From Sequoia sempervirens (lineage: Eukaryota > Streptophyta > Pinopsida > Cupressales > Cupressaceae): a DNA stretch of 64,000 nucleotides. How positions within the stretch are numbered: the stretch's first letter is position 1; each line of letters begins with the position of its first letter. The notes under the pieces are model-generated. The model was not told where the DNA came from. It searched no databases and was given only the letters and a program-made list of their open reading frames with translations. The translations under genes were made by a program, and so were the position numbers. The stretch lies in assembly GCA_007258455.2 (NCBI GenBank), contig VDFB02270651.1, positions 492,308,322 through 492,372,321 on the forward strand, read 5' to 3'. Shown piece after piece: positions 38,701 through 49,665 of the stretch.

Positions 38701-39994
38701 TAGGAATACAAGCAAGAATCCTATTTTCCTCAACCTCAGCAGGAGGAGAGTCCTCAGTAAACAAAGTAGAGAAAAACAGGCGAGCTTCTCTGGATAGAGC
38801 CTGTTGTGAGGATAAAGCTATTCCTTCAGAGTTAACTAGAGAAGAGATATAACACTTATTCCGACGAGCCTGCACGGAGTGATGAAAGAAGGCAGTATTC
38901 CTGTCACCCTCTTGAAGCCAGTCAATCCGAGCCTTCTGTTTCCAGAAAATCTCCTCACGAAGCTCCCACTCTTCCACAGCTTTAAGAGCCTGGGATTCAG
39001 CATGCCCAAGAGCTTCTGAAAAACCAAGATCCCTAATCTGGCAAGTAATGATAGCAAGACGCTCCTACGCTTCCCTTTTCTTAGCACGGAAATTACCAAA
39101 ACAAAGTCTATTCCATCTCTTAAGATGAAACTTAACACATTGCAACTTCTTAACAAAAGAGTACATAGCAGTACCATACGTAGGGGCTCCATCCCGCCAC
39201 CACTGAGCAACAAGATTATACAAAGAAGAGTCACGCAACCACATAAGTTGAAATTTGAAAGGAGGACGCTTAGGATTAGGGAAAGGAGAAGTAGAAAACT
39301 TAATTGGCCAATGATCAGAGCCACACCAATCAAGAATCTCAGAGCCAATAACCACACTGCCCCCAACCCAAAAACTAGAAACAAGAAACCTGTCCAACCG
39401 CTCGAAAATTTCCTCCGATCCACTCCGCCTATTATTCCAATTAAATAAGCCATTAGAAGGTTTGACATCAACAAGAGCAAGAGAGGCCACACTAGCCCGA
39501 AACAAATCTGAAGCAGGACCCAATCTCGGCAATCCACCTCTTTTCTCTTCCAGGCACAAGATAGAATTGAAATCACCCCCTAAGATCCATGGCAAAAGGG
39601 GAGCACAAGATCTAACAAACGTAATATGGGCCCACAGCTGGCTCTTACCACGGATGTCAACCGGAGCATACACATTGCTAACCAAAATAGTCTCACCAGA
39701 GTCCACAACAGAGGCCACCATAGAGATAGAGGATTGGCAAGATATCCACCAGGAAGGAACAACCTTACGAGGATCCCAAAATAGTGCCAAACCTCCAGAA
39801 TTTCCTCTAGAGCCAATACACTGACATTGCCCAGAAGACGAAATACGAGGAGCATACTGAAGCATACAATCCACCTGAAGCTTAGTCTCCTGCACACATT
39901 AAATATCAAGAGAATGAACCCTAATCAAATCCTGAATAGCTTTTTTACGGGAGGCGCTATTCAGCCCCCTTGCATTCCAAGAAAGAACAATCAT
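35703..39994 (-). pseudogene. LINE ORF2: endonuclease / reverse transcriptase / RNase H
   Basis: Start ATG at 39994 overlaps the ORF1 stop. Order: AP-like endonuclease (SWNARGLN start, QETKL, GGDFNSI, SDHWPI; 39990-39290), reverse transcriptase (GKAPGPDGFP, RQGDPLSPYLF, FVDD at 37899-37910), zinc-binding zf-RVT region (CVLCREAEECVSHLLFQC, ~36670-36600), and a C-terminal RNase H with its acidic residues in NTDGSS, MEAQAI, EFDSQ and VADCLAKWA (36180-35790). The full frame would be about 1430 residues, normal for plant L1. Breaks: TAA at 39899-39901, TAG at 39065-39067, and loss of one base near 38322-38326 just before the GRQILDGV motif. Without these three lesions every domain looks intact. 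Confidence 0.92.
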
Positions 39995-41364
39995 GGGGAA
40001 GGCTGGGCAAAGTGGGCATCCAAGGTCTTAACAGAGCCCGATTCCACCAACAACTCCCCGGTAGATTTAATCTTGTCCACATCCTTCTTGCGACCAACCT
40101 TAAGAGACTTATCAAAATTTCCTTTCTTAAGAGGGCGCTGGAGCACTCCTAGATAAGAAGCAGAACCTCGACCCTTTCCTGAGGACGCTTCCTTAGCTAA
40201 GTCTGCTAAAATAATATCATCATTTAAAGCAGCCGGATTGTCCACAGACCCAGACCCTCCCTTTTCCAAAGGAAGAGAAGAGTCCCTAACTACAATTGCC
40301 TGTTCCAGCCCTGTATCCATACCAGTATCCCCAGACAAGATCTCAGTAGGAATCCCTTCCTCCAAGGCCTGATTGTCCAAAACCTCAAAACGATTGAAAC
40401 CCTGATCACTCTGCTTATCTTTAAAGGGTCGCTTCTGACCTCTCCCCTTAGCTTTAGGTTTAGCAGGAATGAAGCCATCCTTATCAGGCCCTCGCTCAGC
40501 CTTCCCCCCTTCAGCCATAGACCCCTTGCTTTTATCTGCCTTCTCCACTGAAGGCCCTGAGGGAGAAGAAGAAGGAACCCCAGCCGTTCTGGAAGTCCGA
40601 GGACACTGATGCAGAAGGTGACCATACTCATGACAAAATCGGCACCGGAAAGGAAGGGACTCGTAATCTAACTGTTGAATCCATGAGGCAGAGCCAATAC
40701 AAATCTCCAAAGAATCTGGCAGTGGATTATTTAAATCAATTTCAACACAAATGCAAGCGAAAGAAAATACCTTTTTGTCTAAAGTATTCTGAGCAATGGC
40801 AGCCGGCTTCCCCAACAATGCCGCTATCCGTTGTAGAATATCTTCTCTCCAGAACTCCAAAGGAAGCCATGGTAGACGAACCCATACAGGAACTCGAGAA
40901 GGCAGATCCTCAGCCGCATTAAAACCCCCATGCCAGGGTTTCATAAATAAACCCACATGATTGTAAAAATACGGCCCCCCCTCAAAAACCCGATTACGAT
41001 ATGAGATGCAAGAAAATTCAACCAAGAAGAACCCATTCCCCGCCACCAAAATATCAAAGTCACCTTCAACCTGCCAGGTACGGCGCATCCAGGACTCCAA
41101 AGCCGAGAGGGGGGCCCGAATACCTAAAAACTTACAGATCAAAATGTGTTGAGTCCAATAAGCAAAGTCATCATGCACTGAATCAGGAGAGATAACCAAA
41201 ACGGGACGAGTGTGACTCCGTGGCAAGCAACCATTCAATTTTTTGAGCTTGGAGCTCTCACCCACAAAAGAGTTATTCATCATCGAAGCATGCATGTCCT
41301 TAGCGAAGCCCTGAGGATGTGACACACCCGAAATTGCCAAGCTCTCGGAAGCTTCAGCCATCAT
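39991..41364 (-). CDS. LINE ORF1: nucleic-acid-binding protein (DUF4283 plus zinc knuckle)
   Basis: About 457 residues, uninterrupted. The N-terminal half is a DUF4283-type domain (FVGESSKLKKLNG, VWVRLPWLPLEFW, LGKPAAIAQNT). A CCHC zinc knuckle follows: CRFCHEYGHLLHQC, spacing C-2-C-4-H-4-C. The C-terminal third is a Lys/Glu/Gly/Ser-rich, probably disordered tail. It would bind the LINE RNA. I chose the ATG pair at 41364/41361 (MMAEASES) because upstream codons, though open to 41607, translate to a Trp/Cys/Val-rich run unlike this family. The TGA stop overlaps the ORF2 start (ATGA). Confidence 0.85.
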   Translation of the reverse strand: MMAEASESLAISGVSHPQGFAKDMHASMMNNSFVGESSKLKKLNGCLPRSHTRPVLVISPDSVHDDFAYWTQHILICKFLGIRAPLSALESWMRRTWQVEGDFDILVAGNGFFLVEFSCISYRNRVFEGGPYFYNHVGLFMKPWHGGFNAAEDLPSRVPVWVRLPWLPLEFWREDILQRIAALLGKPAAIAQNTLDKKVFSFACICVEIDLNNPLPDSLEICIGSASWIQQLDYESLPFRCRFCHEYGHLLHQCPRTSRTAGVPSSSPSGPSVEKADKSKGSMAEGGKAERGPDKDGFIPAKPKAKGRGQKRPFKDKQSDQGFNRFEVLDNQALEEGIPTEILSGDTGMDTGLEQAIVVRDSSLPLEKGGSGSVDNPAALNDDIILADLAKEASSGKGRGSASYLGVLQRPLKKGNFDKSLKVGRKKDVDKIKSTGELLVESGSVKTLDAHFAQPSP

Positions 41365-41680
41365 CAACCACACCCGACACCCCAAGCCAAACCCACAAAC
41401 CACCACACCCCACCAAAAGACTCCACACCACGAAAACTCCACAACAAACCCTCCCTCACCCTCCACACTACACACATCACACAACAAACTTAACACACAG
41501 AAAAAAATCAACCCTCGCAGCAATCCCCACACCGCACTCCACACACAGCAGCCCCACGCACCTGACAAAGGAGCCACCCGCCACAAAACAAAAAGAAACG
41601 CAGCCAAGGAAAGAACAAATGCAGCTAGGGCATCGCAGCCCTAGCAGGGAACCACAGCGCCGAGTTCATTGTCTCCCACC

Positions 41681-41694
41681 TCTTTTAGCCTTTT
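41681..41694. other. LINE target-site duplication (right)
   Basis: Second copy of TCTTTTAGCCTTTT, next to the LINE 5' end. Confidence 0.85.
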
Positions 41695-42185
41695 CAATCG
41701 GGTTTTAATTTTTGATTTTTTTTTTCATTTTTGCAGGATAAAAATGCCGATGGGATTATCATTTTTTTTTCAGATTTTTTTAATTTTTAATTTTTAATTT
41801 TCTGAAGAATGATGTATGTACGGCCTGTAAATAGGGTTTTTTATAAAAAAAATTACAATTTTTTCCAATAACTAAAATAGGGCAAATTATATATCAAAAT
41901 TCATCTCTCGTCCAACCTGAATCCAACCACGAGGTCCATTTTGTCCTAGGAGGTCATTTATAAAAATTTTCCCCAAAAAACCCTCATTTGAATGTACAAC
42001 CAAGAAACCTTATTTTGCCAAAACAATTTCACACCCCAAATCTGCAAACAACCTATCAAAACAACAAACCCAAAACCCTCAGATCTGCAATAAAACATCT
42101 ACAAAATCCTCATATCTTGCTATTGTCTTTCATTCTCTCATGCAACCTAGGGTTATCCAATCCACAACCAATGCTCTATACCACT
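41695..42185 (-). other. 5' internal region of the LTR element
   Basis: AT-rich leader between the LINE insertion point and the 5' LTR. It holds the primer-binding-like TGGTATAGAGCA on the minus strand at 42172-42183, complementary in part to the 3' end of initiator tRNA-Met. No protein is encoded. Confidence 0.75.
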
Positions 42186-42887
42186 TGTAAGGAAACTTGC
42201 AACTATCTAATGACAATTTCCACATAACCCAAAATCTGAAATCATGCAAATAAATACTCAATATCAACATGCAAGAGAATAGACAACATACCCATGAAAG
42301 ATGACACAAGATATACCTTGGGAAAATCTTCAAGAGGGAAAAACCTAGCCTCCAAAAGCATCCACACTCCATGTATTATTCAGCAATGAAAACCTATTAC
42401 AATACATCTTTAGAGACTCCATGAACACTTCTGAAGCACAAGCTATCCATGCATTCCATGTGACCAAGCATAAATCCACACATCCCATGCCATGCTTCAA
42501 ATCCTCACACATGCACAAGCTCAACCTGCTAACCTACAACAAACTCTCCAACCCTACACAACTACCTTTGTGGTTGCTTTAATAGAAACAAGCTCCCACA
42601 AAACCACCAAGTGGTATTACATAAACCATATGCCCAAAACTATGAACTTACAATATCATGTGACCCCACATTTAATATTGGGTACTTTATTATATTTTAT
42701 TATTCCCCACTATTAAATAATTACATTTTACAATTAAGCCCCAATGTTACATACAACATAAAATGGCCCCAACATTATAACCCCTAGTGATGCACATTCA
42801 TCTAGGTACCCCTAGGTGCACCACACACATAATAATAAATTAAAAATTATAAGCATTATGCAAGGTGTACAACACCTAATTCTAACA
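42186..42887 (-). repeat. 5' LTR of the 31709-42887 element
   Basis: 702 bases, same length as the left LTR, with TG...CA ends. Followed by ATAGA (42888-42892). Confidence 0.92.
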
Positions 42888-44515
42888 ATAGACTCTTCGT
42901 CTAAGGCTACAGTATCGTGTTGAGAATCTCTACAATAACCTTTCTCAGTTTTTGCTATCTCAGAGGCATTTTCTCGTGGTGATGAGTTTTCAGTTGAGAA
43001 AAAAGTTGTCAGATGCAAGTAGTGTAAAGTTGTAAAGTGGTGCAAATTTCATTATGCAACTTGTATGACTAAACAAACTATTCCAACACATCCGGATGGG
43101 TATTTTTATGTTAGAAATGGTCATCTTTTGCACCCAAACACGCTGAATCACTCTGAGCTATGTTCAACCAGCTCGATCCCTTAAGAGTCCAAAGTGCAAA
43201 AAGCCAACAATCTTTGACAAGCTATTACTCAGAGGTTGTGACACTTACAAACTCTCCATCTAATGATACATGATCTTGTTGGTACCCTCTACAATAACCT
43301 CTCTTGATTTCTTCTATCTCAGAGGCGTTTTCTCATAGTGACGAGTTTTTAGTTGAGGAAAAAGTTGTTAAATGCAAGTAATGTAAAGTTGCAAAGTGGT
43401 GCAACTTTTGTTCTACAAATCTTACGACCAAATGAATTGCTCCAACACATTCAAATGGGTATGTTTATGCTAGGAATGGTTCCTTTTGCACCCAAACATG
43501 CTGAATCACTATGAGTTATGTTCAACTGGCTTGAATATCCCTTAAAAGTCCAAAGTGCAAAAAGGTAGCAATCTTTGATAGGCTATTACTCAGAGATTTT
43601 GATGCTTACAGATTCTTTGTCTAAGGCTATGGGATCGTGTTGCGACCCTCTATAGTAACCTCTCTTAGTTTTTGCTATCTCAGAGCTGTTTTCCCATAGT
43701 GACGAGTTTTTAGTTGAGGAAAAAGTTGTCAGATGCAAGTAGTGTAAAGTTGCAAAGTGGTGCAACTTTTGTTCTGCAATGCATACAACCAAACAGACCA
43801 TTCCAACACGTCTGAATGGCTATGTTTACACTAGGCATGGTCCTCTTTCACACTCAAACACCGAATTTGAGTTATGTTCAATCAACTTGATCCCTTAAGA
43901 GTCCAAAGTGCAAAAAAGAAAAAATCTTTGACAGGTTATTACTTAGAGATCGTGACACTTACAGACTCTTAGTATGAGGCTATGGGATTGTGTTGGGACC
44001 CTCTACAATATCCTCTCTTGATTTTTTCTATCTTAGAGGCGTTTTCCCGTGGTGACAAGTTTTTAGTTGAGAAAAAAGTTGTTAAATGTAGGCAGTGTAA
44101 AGTTGCAAAGTGGTGCAACTTTCATTCTACAACTCGTACGACCAAACAAACCGTTCCAACACATCTGTATGGGTACGTTCATGCTAGGAATGGTCCTCTT
44201 TTGCACCCAAACATGTTGAATCACCCTGAGTTACATTGGACCAACGATTTCCCTTAAGAGTCCAAAGTGCTAAAAAGATAGAAATCTTTGATGAGCTATT
44301 ACTCAGAAACTGTGTCACCTAGAAACAATTCATCTAATTCTATTGGATCAAGTAGGGCTCCTCTACAATAACCTCTCTCAATTTTTGATATCTCCAAGGC
44401 ATTTTCTTGTGGTGTCAAGTTTTTAGTTGATGGAAAAATGGTCAAATGGATGCATTGTAAAGGTGCAAAGGGGTTTAGGGTTCATTCTGCTCCTTGTGAT
44501 TAAGTGAATAATTTA
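42888..44515. repeat. ~360-bp tandem array, right part (about 4.5 units)
   Basis: Unit starts by the CT(C/T)..(G/T)TCTAA(G/T)G landmark fall near 42892, 43251, 43613 and 43973, with a diverged partial unit from about 44330. Each unit holds GTTTTTAGTTGAGGAAAAAG, GTAAAGTTGCAAAGTGGTGC and CTTAAGAGTCCAAAGTGC. A 91-codon frame at 43982-44257 covers most of one unit (EKKVVKCRQCKVAKWCNFH). Other units carry stops in that frame. Confidence 0.88.
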
Positions 44516-44665
44516 CTCAAATACACTTAAGTGATGAACTACACACATGAATACAAAGTATACGCATGAATACACATAGGTCGTAAAGTATACATTGAAA
44601 TACTCATAAGTCACAAAATATACACATAAGTTTTAAAGTATACACTTGAATACATGTAAAGTATA
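44516..44665. repeat. Degenerate ~30-bp tandem repeat
   Basis: Repeated words AAGTATACAC, GAATACAC and CATAAGT in irregular order; no coding content. Confidence 0.65.
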
Positions 44666-44684
44666 AACAATATGCATGATATTA

Positions 44685-45092
44685 TCATTCAAGAATTTCT
44701 ATGAAAGATAGGATATACAAAATTCCATGTAGGCATATGACAAACGACCCTAATACACAGTCATTTCCTAGTAGGGGAAGGAAATAGATCATGTGTTTCC
44801 TTCGCGGTTGGCACACTCTTCCACAACAATAGCACGTTGAAGTTCTGGAGTGACAATCACCTATACAAGCCATCAAGGTAGCAATTAAGCTACATACAAG
44901 CATCTCTAAAAGTTTCAATAATAGGCCATAGAAAAGAAAATATAATGTCAAATTTACTAATCTATCACAAACCTTTGCCAAAGGATCAAAGCTGGCTATT
45001 GTTGTAGCAAGTCTATGATCCATCATGCAATGAACATCGTAATGTACTTTAAATGACAAATCTATATGATCACAGTAGAAAAGATGCTTCAA
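44685..45092 (-). pseudogene. Exon-like segment, later duplicated
   Basis: A 135-codon minus-strand frame. Its N-terminal part (VHCMMDHRLATTIASFDPLAKV) is repeated as a diverged copy at 45865-45985. The two copies flank the 74-bp tandem array, suggesting they moved as one unit. The rest (Cys/His-rich SRTSTCYCCGRVCQ) is unassigned. It lies downstream, in minus sense, of the transposase remnant and may be part of the same element. Confidence 0.4.
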
Positions 45093-45119
45093 ATAACAAA
45101 TCTATATTATTCTAATCAA

Positions 45120-45862
45120 CTTTTAAAACAATGATGAAAAGGTAATGAAAACTAGAAAAGATGGTTAGAATAACAAATCTATATTATTCTAATCAACCTA
45201 AATGATGATGAAATGGTAATGCAAACTAGAAAATATGCTTAGAATAACAAATCTATATTATTCTAATCAACCTAAATGATGATGAAATGGTAATGAAAAC
45301 TAGAAAATATGTTTAGAATAACAAATCTATATTATTCTAATTAACTTAAATGATGATGAAATGGTAATGCAAACTAGAAAAGATGCTTAGAATAACAAAT
45401 CTATATTATTCTAATCAACCCAATGATGATGAAATGGTAATGAAAACTAGAAAACATTCTTAGAATAACAAATATATATTATTCTAATCAACCTAAATGA
45501 TGATGAAATGGTAATGCAAACTAGAAAATATGCTTAGAATAACAAATCTATATTATTCTAATCAACCTAAATGATGATGAAATGGTAATGAAAACTAGAA
45601 AAGATGTTTAGAATAACAAATCTATATTATTCTAATTAACTTAAATGATGATGAAATGGTAATGCAAATTAGAAAAGATGCTTAGAATAACAAATCTATA
45701 TTATTCTAATCAACCCAATGATGATGAAATGGTAATGAAAACTAGAAAAGATTCTTAGAATAACAAATCTATATTATTCTAATCAACCTAAATGATGATG
45801 AAATGGTAATGCAAACTAGAAATTTTTTTTAGAATAACAAATCTATATTATTCTAATCTGTT
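45120..45862. repeat. 74-bp satellite array with 295-bp higher-order period
   Basis: Ten units carrying TAACAAATCTATATTATTCT at 45171, 45245, 45319, 45393, 45466, 45540, 45614, 45688, 45761 and 45835: spacings 74,74,74,73,74,74,74,73,74. Variants repeat every four units. CTAATTAACTTAAATG appears in the units at 45319 and 45614, and CAACCCAATGATG with the short 73-base spacing at 45393 and 45688. Confidence 0.93.
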
Positions 45863-45984
45863 GCATACCTCTACCAAAGGATCAGAGCTGGCTATTGTTG
45901 CAGCAGCTCCATGATCAATCATGCCATGAACATCACAATATACCTCAAATGACAAATCTATACATGGTCAAAATAGAAAATATG

Positions 45985-46110
45985 CTTAGACTAACAAATC
46001 TATATTATTCTAAACAACCTAAATGATGATGAATTGGTAATGCAAACTAGAAAAGATGCTTAGAATAACAAATGTATATTATTCTAAACAACTTAAATAA
46101 TGAACCTTAG
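45985..46110. repeat. 74-bp satellite, two further units
   Basis: Same unit with CTAAACAACC in place of CTAATCAACC, after the duplicated exon-like segment. Confidence 0.85.
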
Positions 46111-46129
46111 CAGATGAATAATATCATAC

Positions 46130-49100
46130 CTATCCCATACAAAAAATGATCCACTACACAAGTGTGCTTGAAGGGTCATCTCTTCCCTTCAGTGTTTCCA
46201 GTAATGCTTCATGATCAACACTACTAATTGTCCATAGTTCCTTTGTTTTTGGTCTAGCATGATGTCTCAATAACTTATCATTTGTTGCTATGACAAGGTG
46301 TGACTACATGAAAATGATTTTGTGTTTCTCATAGTCTTCAAACATAGGTATTCCATTCTTTCTAATCATATATATATTCGCAACCAAGTTTTAGAAACAA
46401 CAACTAAACTTTTATGATCATAAGTTTTTTATCAACATCTAAATATACTTAGAATAACAAATCTATATTATACTAAACAACCTAAATGATGATGAAATGA
46501 TAATGCAAACTAGAAAAAATGCTTAGAATAACAAATATATATTATACTAAACAACCTAAATGATGATGAAATGGTAATGCAAACTAGAAAAGATACTTAG
46601 AATAACAAATCTATATTATTCTAAACAACCTAAATGATGATGAAATGGTAATGCAACGAAGTTCGAGAAATAATAACCAAACTTGTAGGATACATGAACC
46701 CATCACCATCTATCATCGGTTGTGTTAGCTCTTTCTTTCCCTGTACACATCGTGCCAACCAATAGTCTAATCCCTCTTCATTCCCCTGCGGTGCTACACT
46801 TGCATAGACATGTCCTAGCTATACAAGATCTAAAAGATGGTCGTAGTCAAGTGAAATTTCCATTACATCTTCTAACAAGGATTGTACTATAGATAAAGGA
46901 GTTAACTGCCATGAAATCCATGTATCTACCCACTCACTTGACTCGCACTGATTCCAATCACACTGAATATAATTGTAAAAAAACAAGCCATCTCTCATGT
47001 CCATATGGTCCATGCACCCACACCTGAGCTTCAAAATGAATGCATATTTGAAGAATCTCTAATTGTTTGACATTTCAATTTGTCTCCTACTGTGCCCGCC
47101 TCAACTAACCAAAAGAACCTACACACTTGTGAATCAAGTGTCCCTCCTTATGATAGTGCATAAGTATACCAATCAACAATAGAACATGCATCACTGAATG
47201 TTGCACCACCTCTGATCTTCATTTGTTCCTTAACCAAAGCTCTCTTCACACATGCACCTGCGCCACCATGCTTTCCTTTTCTGTGCCCAACTTTGAGAAA
47301 ACTCCAAATATGTGGTACACCCCTCTCTATATGTATACTACTCAACCAATAAAACATGTGAACATTCTTGAATTACCCTATGCAATTATCTGACCAAATT
47401 AGGTGTTGACCCATTCTAATTCCTTTTTCCAGCAAGAACTCAATTTTTTTTTAAAACAATGTTGTACAAACTCAGATAAATGAGATCTATCATCACTCAT
47501 GTAAAAATGGTACTCCCTGATTATCTTCCTGTCCTCTTTTGTATTATCAGCCCAGGCATGTCTATATGTTATGTGGACAAAAATAAAAAGTTGAATAGAA
47601 TTATAATATTGTGATTGAACTTCATTTTATGGTTACAATGTGTAAATTTTAACAAAATCAACTATAGATACAATAGTTCCAATGGGGAAAGAGTCCTTAC
47701 ACATCCTGAATTTTTGATCCAACCACTACGACCTGTGGCTATGCCTTGCATACTTATAGAAAAGATTTTTTTAAAAATAAAAAATAAAATCAACAATACT
47801 TCCCTCTCTTGCAACCAAATTACATCTAGAACCCTCACCTCCACTCTTCAATGTGTATTTGACTGTCTCAAACATTTTTCTCAACAATCTTGTTACCAAA
47901 ATCATGATCACTGCCCTTATGAAAGCATGTTACAAACTTCAATAAATCACCACATTGCAAACACATTTCATTTAAACAATCATTTCTATAAAATAAGCAA
48001 CCATCACCTTTAATGTAAAAAAATGAATCTAACAACTCCCTAAATGACTTGGGAAGTTGCACTACATGAAACTCCTGCAACATTTCATCAGTAAGCATAG
48101 TAGAATGAATATGGCATAATAATTCATGATACATTGAAAACTCAACATAGTATTTACAATATGTATTACAAACATTAATAGGTACACAATAAAATGGCTT
48201 GCAAGACTCAAAATCCCTTTGTGAGATTTGCAAATTTGGATGTTCTTGACAAAATTGTTTGGTTACATTCCAAGAAATGTTTAGGATGCAGTGTATGATC
48301 TCGATTACTAATTCGTAACTTTAAAACATCCTTTACATTGGGTGATACTCTAGAGTGAGAGTTCCAAAATTGTTCAATTTGCATCTTTACATTATCGGTT
48401 AGCTTCTTATCAACATGTGGAAGCCTCCCACTAAAAGCCCACATATCATTTTGAAGAGGACTATCGAGTCTTCGTCTTCTTGAGAGTTCCCTATTAAATG
48501 TTTTAAGACTTAAGTTTAAATCAATGCAAGTTTGTCTCATTAAACAAGACTTTCTTAAATGATGGCTTACTAGTGAGGTTGTGATCACTCTACGAGCAAC
48601 CCTTTTATCTTTTTTCTTACTAGTCTTTCCCATAGAGGTTAGAGCATTGAAAATATTTTTTACAATAATACTATTTTTTTTCAATTTTTTGGTAACACAA
48701 ATCTTCAATTTTTTAATAATGGTCTCATTTTTTAAATCTTAAGAAATTGCACAAAAAGTTGACATTGTTCGATTAATGTAGATTATCGAAAAAGTATTCA
48801 TTGAACATTTTGGTAGCCCACAAATGAACTGTTCCTTGTGACCTTTTTCCTTTAAGATTATCTATTATGTTATCATCTATTTCAACCAACCATTTAGGGG
48901 TTCTCTTGTAATTAGGTGTTACATAAGGTGAACATTTTCAACATTTTCATTTTCAAGTTCAATGTTATTAACATTTTCATTCTCACTATTTTCAATATTT
49001 TCAACATTTTCAATAATAATTTCATTTTCAACAACATTTTCATTCTCAATGTTCACATTTTCATTTTCAATATTTCAATATGATGTTTAATATTTTTAAT

Positions 49101-49370
49101 TTCTATTTCATGTTCACTTGAATTAACATTTAATAGTGCAGAAGAAGCTTCAATTTGAATATTTTTCAGACTTTGTCCTCTTTTCCTACGACTTTCTCTA
49201 TCTTTTGCTCTATATTCTTCAATTTCATCTGTTGTTAGTTTCCTTTTACCTTTTCTCTTACAGATATTGCTTCTCCCTATTGCACAAACAAAAAAACACA
49301 CACAAATGATTGTAATTGAAAAAAAGTGTAAGAGAATCTTCCAAAAATATAATTTTGTTTGATACAAAGA
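46130..49370 (-). pseudogene. Degraded DDE-type transposase gene, unnamed family
   Basis: Minus strand, right to left. 49367-49053 is a basic N-terminal region (RKRGQSLKN). 48708-48208 is a basic region (TSKKKDKRVARRV, RHTLHPKHFLECNQ-like). 48233-47868 is Cys/His-rich (CKPFYCVP, TYCKYYVEF, CLNEMCLQCGDLL). 47560-47440 includes SDDRSHLSEFVQH. 47396-47240 has WSDNCIG, then a TAA (47373-47375) where Gln is expected, FKNVHMFYW, and GHRKGKHGGAGACVKRAL. 47034-46690 is a C-terminal region (GHVYASVAPQGNEEGLDYWLAR across a stop). The pattern acidic-D, GQFK, then GHGKG..DGAG-like block matches DDE transposase-like proteins I know from plants, algae and animals. Frameshifts (for example near 48215) and stops make it a pseudogene. 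The family name is not certain. Confidence 0.7.
46440..46665. repeat. 74-bp satellite, three further units
   Basis: Three units with TATTATACTAAACAACC or TATTATTCTAAACAACC variants, within the 3' part of the transposase remnant (probably former introns). Confidence 0.85.
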
Positions 49371-49449
49371 ATAATCATGAGAATTTCATGACAGAAAGAA
49401 TGTAGGGACCGTTAAAATACTCAAAATGGTCCCGTTTTTATTTTTTATA
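49371..49449. other. Spacer between transposase remnant and GATATCC cluster
   Basis: Contains GGACCGTTAAAATACTC followed by AAAATGGTCCCG, a short inverted pair (GGACC/GGTCC) that might mark an element end. Confidence 0.35.
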
Positions 49450-49665
49450 TAACTAAGCAAACAAATATCCGTTTCAAAATGGATATCTGTTTCAAAATGG
49501 ATATCCATTTCAAAACAGATATTTGTTGGATATCCATTTCAAAACAGATATTTGTTGGATATCCATTTTAAAACGGATATCCATTTTTAAATAGATATCC
49601 GTTATGTCTTGCATGAGCAGTTGCGACCTTAAAGCCTATAGCAAAATAAACAGATATCCATTTAC
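49450..49665. repeat. GATATCCRTTT cluster
   Basis: At least eight ATATCCRTTT words, most separated by CAAAACGG or CAAAATGG, giving a ~12-20 base tandem pattern. It lies upstream of the transposase remnant. Confidence 0.88.

Larger units (their letters stand above)
35647..41680 (-). mobile_element. L1-type LINE retrotransposon, nearly full length
   Basis: A 6034-bp insertion bounded by a 14-bp direct repeat. In LINE sense it starts GGTGGGAGACAATGAACTCG at 41680, has a leader of ~316 bases, ORF1, an overlapping ORF2, and a ~56-base tail. No long poly(A) is seen; four A's overlap the duplication. It sits inside the LTR element in the same orientation and is younger than it. ORF2 carries two stops and one frameshift, so this copy is inactive. 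Confidence 0.92.
31709..42887 (-). mobile_element. Non-autonomous LTR retrotransposon (interrupted by a LINE)
   Basis: Two 702-bp LTRs (31709-32410 and 42186-42887) with TG...CA ends and a 5-bp ATAGA target duplication. It lies on the minus strand. A primer-binding-like TGGTATAGAGCA (reverse complement of 42172-42183) follows the 5' LTR at right, and the purine tract AAGTGGGAGAT (complement of 32411-32421) precedes the 3' LTR at left. Without the inserted LINE the internal region is only about 3.7 kb and has no gag or pol that I can recognise, so it needs proteins from elsewhere. The tract resembles those of copia elements. LTRs differ at about 21 of the first ~370 positions, mostly transitions, so the insertion is old. 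Confidence 0.92.

Noticed and set aside
41365..41607. N-terminal extension of LINE ORF1
   Set aside because: Open but Trp/Cys/Val-rich and unlike the family; more likely untranslated leader.
35647..41680. LINE ORFs as the coding region of the surrounding LTR element
   Set aside because: An AP-type endonuclease, L1-type RT order and a separate 14-bp duplication show an independent LINE insertion.
35763..41708. Plus-strand open frames opposite the LINE
   Set aside because: Antisense shadows of ORF1 and ORF2 with no recognisable domains.
45120..46665. CRISPR-like array
   Set aside because: Units are full-length tandem copies without unique spacers, in plant nuclear DNA; a satellite explains it.
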